Origin: Vreelandella titanicae BH1 | GTDB taxonomy: Bacteria; Pseudomonadota; Gammaproteobacteria; Pseudomonadales; Halomonadaceae | Direction of reading: 5' to 3' | Length of the DNA: 64,000 nt | Assembly: GCF_000336575.1 (NCBI RefSeq) | Contig: NZ_AOPO01000016.1 | Span: forward strand, 29,674 to 93,673 | Shown: positions 25,071 through 33,809 of the stretch, piece by piece | Position numbering within the stretch: the stretch's first letter is position 1 | Layout of the letters: each line of letters begins with the position of its first letter | Program-made: the position numbers and the translations under genes | The notes under the pieces: model-generated | The model's database searches: none | What the model was told of the DNA's origin: nothing | What the model saw: only the letters and a program-made list of their open reading frames with translations

Positions 25071-25134
25071 TTCTAGGCCACACTGCTTCTAGACCACACT
25101 GTTTTTAGACTACAGTGTTTCTAGACGACGAAAT
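25071..25134 (+). repeat. 16-bp tandem repeat upstream of minC
   Basis: Four head-to-tail units of 16 bases: TTCTAGGCCACACTGC, TTCTAGACCACACTGT, TTTTAGACTACAGTGT and a degenerate last unit TTCTAGACGACGAAAT. They lie in the gap between the divergent DUF349 and minC genes, so they may be protein-binding sites or a leftover of replication slippage. A related 15-base duplication lies at 55531-55560. Confidence 0.75.
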
Positions 25135-25186
25135 GCGTGATAGTACGCTACCTTTATCTTATCTGAACATGACGGGGAGTTCGGCC

Positions 25187-25933
25187 ATGAGCCTTAACGT
25201 GGATAGTGCCGTAGTGGCCTTTACCTTCAAAGGGGGCATGTTGCCGATGACCGTCATGGAGCTAAGTAGTGCTGATCCGGAGCAAATCCGGCAGCAGTTG
25301 GCTGGCAAATTCTCCCAGTCTCCTGCTTTCTTTCAGCATACACCGGTTGTGCTCAGCGTGGAAAAACTCGATGAACCCCACTTAGCCCTTGAACGCATTT
25401 GTGCTGTGTGCCGTGACCACAAGCTGTTGCCGGTGGCCGTACGCGGTGGCACCGAGCCGGTGCGCCAATCGTCCTGGGCGCTGGGGTTGGGGTGGTTTCC
25501 ACCAGTGGCAGAGGGCCGTGCCCGGGGGCTTGAAAGTGTCAGTAATTCGCCAGTGCAAGAAGTCTCCCGTGAGGAGGCAGTAAGTGAGGCGGAAGCGCCA
25601 ACGCTCGCTACGCGGCTTTATCGCGGTACCGTGCGGTCGGGGCAGCAAGTAAGCGCCTCTGATGGAGATTTAGTGGTGATTGGGGCGGTGAATGCCGGTG
25701 CAGAAGTGCTGGCCGCTGGCAGTATTCATGTTTATGGCGCGCTGCGTGGCCGTGCGTTGGCGGGTATTCATGGCAATATCCAAGCGGGTATTTACTGCCG
25801 CGAATTGGAGGCTGAACTGCTTTCAGTGGCAGGTAATTACAAACGCTCTGAAGATATTGATGCGCAGCTTCTGGGGCGGCCCGCAGAAGTTCACTTTACA
25901 AAAGAACAGCTTGAAATTAAGCCACTGGGCTAA
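25187..25933 (+). CDS. minC: Septum site-determining protein MinC
   Basis: A 248-residue FtsZ-ring inhibitor. The N-terminal domain (residues 1-110) contains AVVAFTFKGGMLPMTVMEL. The C-terminal beta-helix domain begins at GTVRSGQQVSASDGDLVVIG and runs through GAVNAGAEVLAAGSIHVYGALRG, which binds MinD. The ATG at 25187 follows GGGGAG; an ATG at 25169 is a less likely alternative. It is first of the minCDE cluster and is preceded by 16-bp tandem repeats. A linker of about 40 residues rich in Glu and Val joins the domains. Confidence 0.93.
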   Translation: MSLNVDSAVVAFTFKGGMLPMTVMELSSADPEQIRQQLAGKFSQSPAFFQHTPVVLSVEKLDEPHLALERICAVCRDHKLLPVAVRGGTEPVRQSSWALGLGWFPPVAEGRARGLESVSNSPVQEVSREEAVSEAEAPTLATRLYRGTVRSGQQVSASDGDLVVIGAVNAGAEVLAAGSIHVYGALRGRALAGIHGNIQAGIYCRELEAELLSVAGNYKRSEDIDAQLLGRPAEVHFTKEQLEIKPLG

Positions 25934-26090
25934 GGTATTTGTATGAGGCTGCGTTGGTGCTTCATGCCTAGCGACGCCGAAGACGCTATCCGTTACAGTA
26001 TGGCATGTTGATGACATTGACGTTCCCGTTATGCGCAGAGCGCCAGCTGTCTCGCGCTCGCGACGAACGACTTCAAGAAGGAAGTGACTC

Positions 26091-26909
26091 TTGGCCAAGA
26101 TAATTGTAGTGACCTCTGGTAAAGGAGGGGTCGGTAAAACCACTAGCGCGGCAGCCATCTCTACGGGGCTTGCGCTGCGCGGTAAAAAAACAGTCGTAAT
26201 TGATTTTGATGTGGGCCTGCGGAATCTCGACCTGATCATGGGCTGCGAACGACGCGTGGTGTATGATTTAGTCAACGTGATTCAAGGCGAAGCGGGGCTT
26301 AACCAGGCGCTGATTCGTGATAAGCGCGTCGAGAATCTGTTTATTTTGCCAGCTTCTCAAACCCGTGATAAAGACGCCTTGACCCAAGAGGGGGTCGCGG
26401 AGATTCTGGAGAAATTGAAAGAAGATTTCGATTTCATTCTTTGCGATTCACCTGCCGGTATTGAGCGTGGTGCACAGTTGGCCATGTACTTTGCCGACGA
26501 GGCGATTGTGGTCACCAACCCGGAAGTGTCGTCAGTGCGCGACTCTGACCGTATTTTGGGGCTGCTGGCCTCTAAAACCCGACGTGCCGAACAGGGCGAA
26601 GACCCTATCAAAGAGCACCTGTTGGTGACTCGCTATAATCCCGAGCGTGTGACCTCAGGCGATATGCTGACGCTCGATGATATCCGCGAAATTTTGGCGA
26701 TTAACCTGCTGGGCTTGATTCCTGAGTCTGAGGCCGTGCTGCGTGCCTCTAATCAGGGCGTGCCCGTTACCCACGATATCTCCAGCGATGCGGGCCAAGC
26801 GTACAGCGATACGGTATCGCGCCTGCTCGGCGAAGACATGCCGCTGCGTTTCCATGAAATGCAACGCAAAGGCCTGCTGAGCCGTATGTTCGGGGGAGGT
26901 CGTCGATGA
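26091..26909 (+). CDS. minD: Septum site-determining ATPase MinD
   Basis: A 272-residue membrane-associated ATPase that recruits MinC and oscillates with MinE. The deviant Walker A motif is SGKGGVGKTTS at residues 9-19, followed by DFDVGLRNLDLIMG and CDSPAGIERGA. The C-terminal amphipathic membrane-targeting helix is GLLSRMFGGG. Translation starts at TTG, preceded by AAGGAAG. The 157-base gap after minC has no gene. The stop codon overlaps minE by ATGA (26906-26909). Confidence 0.97.
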   Translation: MAKIIVVTSGKGGVGKTTSAAAISTGLALRGKKTVVIDFDVGLRNLDLIMGCERRVVYDLVNVIQGEAGLNQALIRDKRVENLFILPASQTRDKDALTQEGVAEILEKLKEDFDFILCDSPAGIERGAQLAMYFADEAIVVTNPEVSSVRDSDRILGLLASKTRRAEQGEDPIKEHLLVTRYNPERVTSGDMLTLDDIREILAINLLGLIPESEAVLRASNQGVPVTHDISSDAGQAYSDTVSRLLGEDMPLRFHEMQRKGLLSRMFGGGRR

Positions 26910-27157
26910 AACTGCTTGAGTTCTTGAAGCGTGAGCGCAGAAAATCCGCCTCGGTAGCCAAAGAACGTTTGCAAATTATTGTGGCGCATCAGCGTAGCCA
27001 GCGCGGGCAGCCCGACTATATGCCGATGCTTGAGCGCGAGCTACTTGAGGTGATCCGTCGCTATGTCCATGTGGATGACGACGCCATTCAAATCTCCTTG
27101 GACAGCGAAGACAACTGCTCAGTGCTTGAACTGAACGTTACGCTCCCCAAAAGCTAA
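26906..27157 (+). CDS. minE: Cell division topological specificity factor MinE
   Basis: An 83-residue protein. The N-terminal membrane- and MinD-binding part contains LLEFLKRERRKSASVAKERLQ, and the C-terminal dimer domain follows (YMPMLERELLEVIRRY). It stimulates MinD ATPase and so places the division site at mid-cell. It is translationally coupled to minD. The length is normal for the family. Confidence 0.96.
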   Translation: MKLLEFLKRERRKSASVAKERLQIIVAHQRSQRGQPDYMPMLERELLEVIRRYVHVDDDAIQISLDSEDNCSVLELNVTLPKS

Positions 27158-27238
27158 CCCTAAGCGCTGAAGACGCGGCGAAAGGGGCGGCGGGTGTGCT
27201 AGGCTTGGGCTTTTAACTGCCCAGCGGAGTGATTGTTC

Positions 27239-28732
27239 ATGGCGCCACCCAATGCTGCCCCTGCCAGTTTTCTATGGCATGACTATGAAACCTTCGGGGC
27301 GGATCCGCGTCGCGATCGGCCCGCACAGTTCGCAGCCCTGCGCACTGATGCTGACCTGAACGAGATCGGCGAGCCGATCGAGCTCTACTGCAAGCCCGCC
27401 GATGATTACCTGCCTCATCCTGCCGCCTGTTTGATTACCGGTATTACGCCTCAAAAAGCCCAACGCCATGGTTTGCCCGAAGCAGAATTCGCGGGCGAGA
27501 TTCAGCGCCATATGAGTGAGCCGGGCACCTGCGTGGTGGGTTACAACAGCCTGCGTTTTGATGACGAAGTCTCCCGCCATCTGTTTTACCGCAATTTGCT
27601 CGACCCTTATTCCCGTGAGTGGCAAAACGGCAATTCCCGTTGGGATTTAATCGATGTTGTGCGCGCCTTTTATGCGCTGCGTCCTGATGGCATTGAGTGG
27701 CCGCTGCGCGAAGACGGCGCACCCAGCTTCAAGCTTGAGCACTTAACTGCAGCTAACGGCATTGCCCATGAGGGTGCCCACGATGCGGTAGCCGATGTAC
27801 GGGCCACGATCGCGTTGGCCCGCTTGCTCAAGGCGCGCAATGCGAAGCTGTTCGACTATTTACTCGGTTTGCGCGGTAAGCGCGCGGTGGCTAAGCAGCT
27901 TGACCTGCCCAACGCCAAACCGCTGCTGCATATCTCCCGTCGTTATCCCGCCAGCCGGGGCTGTAGTGCGTTAGTCATGCCGCTGGCCGAACACCCGACA
28001 AATCCTAATGGGGTGATCGTTTACGATTTGAGCGTTGATCCTAGCGATATGCTGAGTATGTCGGCGGAGCAGGTTCGTGAGCGCGTGTTTGTCAGTCAGC
28101 AGGATCTAGCCGAAGGCGAGGCGCGGATTCCGCTGAAGGTGATTCATATCAACCGTTGCCCGGTGGTGTTTCCCGCCAGTGCTTTGAAAGACGTTGAGGG
28201 GCCTCAACAGGGTGAGTATGGCACCATCGTCGCGCGCTTAGGCTTGGATGTGGTGGCTTGTCGGCAGCACTGGAAAGCCCTGCGCGATGCCAGCGGTGTC
28301 GCCGCAAAAGTCGCAGAGGTATTTAGTGCTGGCTACGACGATGCGCCACAAGACCCTGATCTAATGCTCTACTCAGGCAGTTTCTTCTCGGCTGCCGACC
28401 GTCAGCAGATGGAGCGGGTGCGAGAGATGGAGCCGTGGGATTTGGTAGGGCAGCGCTTTGCGTTTCAGGATCCGCGCTTGGAAGAGATGTTGTTTCGCTT
28501 TCGTGCACGCAGTTACCCCGACACGTTGGAAGGCGAAGAGCGCGAGCAGTGGGAAGCGTTTCGTTGGATGCGGATCAATGATCCGGCCCTGGCGGGCTTT
28601 ACCCTCAAGGCGTTTGCGCGGGAAATCGCTCAGTACAATCAGCAAACCCTTACTGATCGCGAGCGGCAGATTTTGGAAGAGCTGGTGATGTTCGTGGAAG
28701 CCATGATGCCGGCTCAAGCATTTGACGCCTGA
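27239..28732 (+). CDS. sbcB: Exodeoxyribonuclease I
   Basis: A 497-residue 3'-5' single-strand DNA exonuclease. The DEDD-type nuclease domain shows WHDYETFGADPRRDRPAQFA, NSLRFDDEVSRH and HDAVADVRATIALA. The C-terminal SH3-like and helical regions contain LMLYSGSFFSAADRQQM. It degrades DNA in recombination and mismatch repair. The ATG at 27239 is preferred over a TTG two codons earlier. It follows minE by about 80 bases and ends convergently to the peptidase gene. Confidence 0.94.
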   Translation: MAPPNAAPASFLWHDYETFGADPRRDRPAQFAALRTDADLNEIGEPIELYCKPADDYLPHPAACLITGITPQKAQRHGLPEAEFAGEIQRHMSEPGTCVVGYNSLRFDDEVSRHLFYRNLLDPYSREWQNGNSRWDLIDVVRAFYALRPDGIEWPLREDGAPSFKLEHLTAANGIAHEGAHDAVADVRATIALARLLKARNAKLFDYLLGLRGKRAVAKQLDLPNAKPLLHISRRYPASRGCSALVMPLAEHPTNPNGVIVYDLSVDPSDMLSMSAEQVRERVFVSQQDLAEGEARIPLKVIHINRCPVVFPASALKDVEGPQQGEYGTIVARLGLDVVACRQHWKALRDASGVAAKVAEVFSAGYDDAPQDPDLMLYSGSFFSAADRQQMERVREMEPWDLVGQRFAFQDPRLEEMLFRFRARSYPDTLEGEEREQWEAFRWMRINDPALAGFTLKAFAREIAQYNQQTLTDRERQILEELVMFVEAMMPAQAFDA

Positions 28733-28771
28733 GCCGGTACCCGTTTAGGTCACTCCTGTAGGGAGTTCTCT

Positions 28772-31639
28772 TTACGCATTGTCATCACGCACTTTGGGCA
28801 GGGGTGAGCGCTCTTCACGATAATCGCTGACATCGCTGGGTTCGTCGCCCGGATTAAAGCGTATATCCAGGGTGTGCTCGCGCAACGATGGCCATAGGGC
28901 CTTAATATCCTCAAGGCTAACGTTCAGCACTAGTTCGGCCAGTTGGTCGCGGCGATCAAAGCGCACATCTTCCAACGCGGTGGCTTGCCAATAGCGGTTG
29001 GCCATGCCCGCAAGGCTGGTATCGCGCTGGCGTAACTGGTCGTGAACAGCCTGGCGATAAGGCGCTAAGTCAGCGTCGCTGAGTTGTTCAAGGCGCTGGT
29101 TAGCCTCATCAAGAAACACATCCATGCGTTCGGCGATGGTGCCGCTATCCACGTCGGGTGATTGCACCATAAGGGCAACCCCTGGCGCTTCGAGCAGCGG
29201 CGAATAGCCGGCGTTGACGATGTAGCCGAGCTGCTGCTCGGTGCGCAGTTGCTGGTAGAACGGTGTTTCCAGCCACTGGGCGATCACCGCGGTGGTGGCT
29301 TGTTCCTCTGGCGTCTGATCGCGGCCTTGCAGATAGCGCAGAACCAAGGACTCATCCCGAGAGCTGTGAGGGTGCAGCACGCTGTGCTCATCACTTGCTG
29401 CAAGCGGGGTGAGGTTAGCAATATCGTCGCGGTTTAACCGCGGTTTTAGCCTGGCACGCATCAGCTGTGTTTGTTCACGCGCCAGGTCAGCGTCCAGGTT
29501 GCCCACCGCCATGGCATCGACGTACAGGTTATCTAGAAAGCGCTGGCGAAAATCTTCCAGGTGACCACTGTCAAAGCGCTCGCTGGCGGCGAGAAGTTCA
29601 GCGGTAGACCATTGTGGTGTGAGTAGGGCTTCGCCCAGCGTGCGGCTAGCTTGACCGTAGAGCGATGCTTGGGGCGCATTGCGCCACTCGCGCTGCAGCT
29701 GATAACGCACCCGCTCGAAAGCGCTGTCGGTAATTTCTGCGTGCGCTAATTGCTCAAGCGCTTGTTCAATCAGCGGGGTTTGGCCATCACGCCAGCCTGA
29801 GAACGATAGTGTCATGCCCCTGGCGTGGGGATAAGCGCTAAACGACTGCCCTGCCAACCACGCTGGGTAGAGGGATTCATTCAAACTGTCGTTAAGCCAG
29901 CTGGCGAGTAGCCGAGTGAGCACTGCTTCATGGGCGGAGTAGCTGGCGGTGGGGCTTTGCAGACTGACCCGCCACTCAACTGTGGGAGTATTAAAGCGCT
30001 CATCCTGCATGTGCCAAGCGGTAAACGATGGTGTTTCGACCAGCAGGCTGGGGCGCTCATCCTGGCCTTCCAACAGCGTCAGGTCACTGGCGATAAAGGG
30101 GTTGGGCCCCGGGAGTGCCAAACCGCTCAGGGGTTGGCCCGGCTGTTCGGGTACTTGCTCGTCCCATTGGGTATTGAACCAAGGGGAGACAGTGTCGCTT
30201 TCGATATCCGGTGCTGAGTAGAAGCGCAGCATGTTATCCGGCGTTAGCGCGTCAAGATAAACCTGCTGGCGCTCTGCATCGGGGCCATCCATACGGTAGG
30301 CCGCGTACTGCACGTCCTCTACCGGGTAGCGAGATAGGCTCATTGAAAGGCGAGTGGCTTCCTGCTGTGGGGCGCCATACTGCTGAAAGCGGAAGGCCTG
30401 CTCATTGAGTTTTGCCTGCTCTTCGTAGCGCCATTCGGCGAGGGCATCATTACGCAGTTGATCAATGGCGGCAAACAGGGTGGCTTCAATATCGTCCAAG
30501 CGTTCGGCGCCTGCGGGCGTCAGACTGATGGAAATAGTGAATAGTGCTTCGTTGCCATCGCCGCGCCCCACACCGGCGGAAAGCCCATCGGCCAGTCCTG
30601 CATCGCGCAGTACCGCTAACAGGCTACCTTCACCTTCATCGCCAAGCAGGTGGGCGATTACCTGGGTCGGCTTTGTACGGTAGTCCTCAGTGGGGTCGGG
30701 TACTGGGAAGTAGAAGCGTAATTGACGACGATCCTGCAGCGACTGGCGCTCGATATAGCGGGGTAGCGTGTCTGAATCAACCAGCGGCGCGTCAATCGTC
30801 GGCACGCTTAAGTCGTTGTCGGGAATATCGGCAAAGCGCTCGGCTACCCACTCCTCCAACTGATCCAACGGCTGTGGTGCCACAATCGCCAGGTTCATTA
30901 CATTGGCGTCGTAATGCTGGTGATAGAAATCGATCACCCGCTCGCGTAGCGTTGCCTCGCCTTCAGGCGGGCTGGCTAAGGTTTCCCGGCTACCCACGGC
31001 AAATCCGGTGGTGGGGTTGTCAGGGTTGAGCAGTTGGTTGAGCACATCGTTTTCGCGACGGGACTCATCACGAATACGCGCCATGTACTCCGAGTGAACG
31101 ATATTGCGTTCGCTCTCCAGGTGGTCGGCGTTAAACAGCGGCGAGAGGAAAAATTCGCTGAAACGGTCAAGCGCGCCCGGCAGCGCCGATGGCTCAATAT
31201 CAAAGAAGTAATTGGTATCCTGCTGCGCGGTGAAGGCGTTGTGAGAGCCCGCGTTATTGGAAATATAGCGCTGGTAGGCATCAGATTCCGGGTAGGGCTC
31301 GGTGCCTAAAAACAGCATATGCTCTAGAAAGTGTGCTAACCCCTTAAGGTCATCAGGATCTTGGGCGCTGCCTACTCGCACATTCATCGACGCTGCCGCC
31401 TTGTCTGCCTCCGGGTCGCTGACCAGCAGCACATTGAGGCCGTTCTCGAGCGTCAAAACCCGGTAGTCGCGGCTGTCATAGGGGCTAATGATCGGGGTGA
31501 CTGTGTCAGCAATGGCGTCGGCAACGGCGTCATCGGTGGCCGCGAAGGCCAGTGGTGTTAACGCGATGCTGGCGATAACGCCAATCACTGCGCACTGTGG
31601 GAAAACACGCCAGCGGGTTATGCAAGTGGATCGCAACAT
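28772..31639 (-). CDS. ptrA: Insulinase-family (M16) periplasmic zinc protease, pitrilysin-like
   Basis: A 955-residue exported protein. A signal peptide ends near LAFAA (residue 34). The inverted zinc motif HFLEHMLFLG lies near residue 105 of the precursor, followed by YFFDIEPSAL and a downstream glutamate region (NIVHSEYMARI). The four-domain M16A layout and length fit protease III/pitrilysin. The ATG at 31639 overlaps the upstream SRAP-family stop codon as TAATG, so the two are coupled; a longer start at 31663 is unlikely. The C-terminal half looks inactive, as usual for the family. Confidence 0.9.
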   Translation of the reverse strand: MLRSTCITRWRVFPQCAVIGVIASIALTPLAFAATDDAVADAIADTVTPIISPYDSRDYRVLTLENGLNVLLVSDPEADKAAASMNVRVGSAQDPDDLKGLAHFLEHMLFLGTEPYPESDAYQRYISNNAGSHNAFTAQQDTNYFFDIEPSALPGALDRFSEFFLSPLFNADHLESERNIVHSEYMARIRDESRRENDVLNQLLNPDNPTTGFAVGSRETLASPPEGEATLRERVIDFYHQHYDANVMNLAIVAPQPLDQLEEWVAERFADIPDNDLSVPTIDAPLVDSDTLPRYIERQSLQDRRQLRFYFPVPDPTEDYRTKPTQVIAHLLGDEGEGSLLAVLRDAGLADGLSAGVGRGDGNEALFTISISLTPAGAERLDDIEATLFAAIDQLRNDALAEWRYEEQAKLNEQAFRFQQYGAPQQEATRLSMSLSRYPVEDVQYAAYRMDGPDAERQQVYLDALTPDNMLRFYSAPDIESDTVSPWFNTQWDEQVPEQPGQPLSGLALPGPNPFIASDLTLLEGQDERPSLLVETPSFTAWHMQDERFNTPTVEWRVSLQSPTASYSAHEAVLTRLLASWLNDSLNESLYPAWLAGQSFSAYPHARGMTLSFSGWRDGQTPLIEQALEQLAHAEITDSAFERVRYQLQREWRNAPQASLYGQASRTLGEALLTPQWSTAELLAASERFDSGHLEDFRQRFLDNLYVDAMAVGNLDADLAREQTQLMRARLKPRLNRDDIANLTPLAASDEHSVLHPHSSRDESLVLRYLQGRDQTPEEQATTAVIAQWLETPFYQQLRTEQQLGYIVNAGYSPLLEAPGVALMVQSPDVDSGTIAERMDVFLDEANQRLEQLSDADLAPYRQAVHDQLRQRDTSLAGMANRYWQATALEDVRFDRRDQLAELVLNVSLEDIKALWPSLREHTLDIRFNPGDEPSDVSDYREERSPLPKVRDDNA

Positions 31640-32325
31640 TACAGCTCCTGTGACACAGCCCAACGCAGCATCGACCCGGTAGGATGGGCACAGGCCGGTG
31701 ACTGGTAGGCGGGATTATTGACATGTTTAGATACCGGAAAAGCGCCCAACAGTTCCAATGGTGCGGGTGCTAGCAGTGAATTAAGCGTTTCGGTATCGGT
31801 GTCTGGGTTGAGCCAGGCGGATAACGCATGGCTGGGTATAGTGACCGGCAGGCGGTCGGTTAACGGCGATAACAACAGGTTGGCGGGCACGGTGATCAGT
31901 GCGGCAGAGTCGGTAAACGCCGTTAACGTGGTGTGGTAGCGGCACCATAGTGCGCCCAATAGCAACGGCGCCCGGGATACCTGGGTCACTAAATAGGGTT
32001 GCTTGCTGCGGGGCTGGGTTTTCCATACATAGAAACCGCTCACCGGGATAACGCAGCGGCGCGCGCTAAAGGCATCGCGAAACATCGCCCGTGATTCAAG
32101 GGTTTCTGCCCGTGCGCAGTGGGGGGCGTGATCCAGCACCTCCAGCCAGGGCGGCGTCAGGCCCCAGAAAAGTGACGAGAGCCGGTACTGCCCCTGCTCT
32201 ATGCGAATAGCGGAAATTGGCCTACGAGGCGCTAGGTTAGGCGACTCAATCAACGGTTCAGGAGTGGCTAGCGTTGGCAATAAGCGGGTCAGCGGTAAAT
32301 TTTGCACATGCAATCGCCCCGTCAT
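31639..32325 (-). CDS. SRAP-family (YedK/HMCES-like) protein lacking the catalytic residues
   Basis: A 228-residue protein with the SRAP fold: FWGLTPPWL, HCARAETLESRAMFRDAF, RRCVIPVSGFYVWK and LTDRLPVTIP align with YedK. In YedK the key residues are Cys2, Asn75, Glu105 and His160. Here they read Thr2, Cys70, Val100 and Thr156, so the abasic-site thiazolidine crosslink cannot form by the known chemistry. The start is secure: AAGGAG precedes ATG and the protein begins MTGR instead of MCGR. The scaffold is otherwise well kept, which suggests a non-catalytic role such as DNA binding. It is coupled to the protease gene. Confidence 0.87.
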   Translation of the reverse strand: MTGRLHVQNLPLTRLLPTLATPEPLIESPNLAPRRPISAIRIEQGQYRLSSLFWGLTPPWLEVLDHAPHCARAETLESRAMFRDAFSARRCVIPVSGFYVWKTQPRSKQPYLVTQVSRAPLLLGALWCRYHTTLTAFTDSAALITVPANLLLSPLTDRLPVTIPSHALSAWLNPDTDTETLNSLLAPAPLELLGAFPVSKHVNNPAYQSPACAHPTGSMLRWAVSQEL

Positions 32326-32517
32326 TAGCTATCTCCTTAAGCAGAATCGTCGTGGAAGTGTACCTGGATGGCGGGGGACTGCGCGCAATAAAGCACGAAA
32401 TGTAGCGTTTTAGTGTCGAAAACAGTGTTCGATGTAAGGTATCCTATCTTATCCCTTGCTCCCGCTAAAGCGCAGTGAGGCTTCCTTCTTGTTTGCCGTT
32501 GACCTTAAGAGATTGCC

Positions 32518-33132
32518 ATGGCCCGTCCTAGACAGCATGCGCCCGATGCCCTCCATGCGCAGGTCATGCACGCTTGTGATGAGTGGTTGGCTGAGCAGCC
32601 AGTCCATGGTCTCTCACTGCGTGCCCTGGCCAGAGAGGTCGGCTGTGCCCCCAGCACCCTATTGAAGCTATATGGCAGCTTCAATAATTTATTGCAGCAC
32701 GTCAATGTGGAAACCTTGGCGCGTTTACAGCACACCATTACCAGCCTGATCGACGATGACCCTGAGCCATGGCTACGTTCGCTGGCGCGTGCCTACTGGC
32801 GGTTCGCCGAGCAGGATTGTTACCGCTGGCAACTGCTGTTTGATTACCCGCTGGCCCAAGAAGGCGAGCTTGATCAGCGTCAGAGCGATTTGATCGAAGC
32901 GCTGTTTACCCAAGTAGAAGCGTCGCTTAAATCCTACCAGCCAGCGCTGGATGATCTCGAAGCCCGCCGTTTGGGGCGCACGCTGTGGGGCAGCGTGCAT
33001 GGTTTAGTTCAGCTAGGGCTTAATGAGCGATTGGGCTATTGGCAGGGTCAGCAATTAAAAGTAGATGAGCTGCTGGATCAACTGATGAGTACCATTCTGG
33101 CGGGCCTACGCCATCGTGAGGCGGCGACGTGA
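32518..33132 (+). CDS. TetR-family transcriptional regulator
   Basis: A 204-residue regulator. The N-terminal HTH is seen in LSLRALAREVGCAPSTLLKLYGSFNNLLQ, and the C-terminal ligand domain is helical (WGSVHGLVQLGLNERLGYW). It overlaps the acyltransferase gene by GTGA (33129-33132), so it probably regulates membrane lipid synthesis or its own operon. The inducer is unknown. Confidence 0.85.
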   Translation: MARPRQHAPDALHAQVMHACDEWLAEQPVHGLSLRALAREVGCAPSTLLKLYGSFNNLLQHVNVETLARLQHTITSLIDDDPEPWLRSLARAYWRFAEQDCYRWQLLFDYPLAQEGELDQRQSDLIEALFTQVEASLKSYQPALDDLEARRLGRTLWGSVHGLVQLGLNERLGYWQGQQLKVDELLDQLMSTILAGLRHREAAT

Positions 33133-33794
33133 GTGGGTGGGTCAATGCGGCTCGTCAGGCGCTGCGCTGGCTGATCTTTGTCTCAATGCGCCTCTGCTAC
33201 CGGCTGCAGGTGCATGGGCGTGAGCATATCCCTAAGCAGGGGGCCGCGCTGGTGGTGTGTAACCACGTCAGTTTTATGGATGCCTTGGTGTTAGGTGGTG
33301 CTAGCCCCCGACCGCTGCGCTTTGTGATGGATCAACCGATTTTTGACTCGCCTTGGCTTAAATGGTGGTTTCAGCTGGTTGGCGCAATCCCTATTGAGTC
33401 TGAACGACGCAGCCCCGGCGCCCTGAGACGCGCTCTGGATGACGTGAGCTCAGCGCTGCGCCAGGGGCAGGTCGTGATGGTCTTTCCTGAAGGGCGATTG
33501 ACCCCTGATGGCGAAATTCACGCCTTTCGGCGTGGCCTAGAGGCTATTCTCGCCAGGGACGATGTGCCGGTGGTTCCGGCAGGGTTAGCAGGCTTGTGGG
33601 GGTCGTGGACATCTCACCATGATGGCAAGGCGCTAAAGAAGTGCCCTAAGCGTTTTCGGGCGCCGGTGAGCCTGCACTTTGGGCCCCCGCTCAACCGTCT
33701 GGACGCCGATGACATAGCGCTGCGGCGGTTTCTCGAAGCGCGGGTTAGGGCGCTAAAAGCGGCGGCTGACCAGGATCTGGCCAACCGCCATTAA
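33129..33794 (+). CDS. 1-acyl-sn-glycerol-3-phosphate acyltransferase-like protein (PlsC family)
   Basis: A 221-residue membrane-associated acyltransferase. The HX4D motif is NHVSFMD, and the acceptor motif is FPEGRLTPDGE; PVVPAGLAGLWGS matches the later family block. It probably acylates lysophosphatidic acid or a related lipid at the inner membrane. The start is GTG, overlapping the TetR gene. A second PlsC elsewhere may be the housekeeping enzyme. Confidence 0.87.
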   Translation: MSGWVNAARQALRWLIFVSMRLCYRLQVHGREHIPKQGAALVVCNHVSFMDALVLGGASPRPLRFVMDQPIFDSPWLKWWFQLVGAIPIESERRSPGALRRALDDVSSALRQGQVVMVFPEGRLTPDGEIHAFRRGLEAILARDDVPVVPAGLAGLWGSWTSHHDGKALKKCPKRFRAPVSLHFGPPLNRLDADDIALRRFLEARVRALKAAADQDLANRH

Positions 33795-33809
33795 CTCGCT
33801 TATCATTGA

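Noticed and set aside
25071..25134. Short repeats considered as a CRISPR array
   Set aside because: The units are directly adjacent, without unique spacers, and no cas gene is present.
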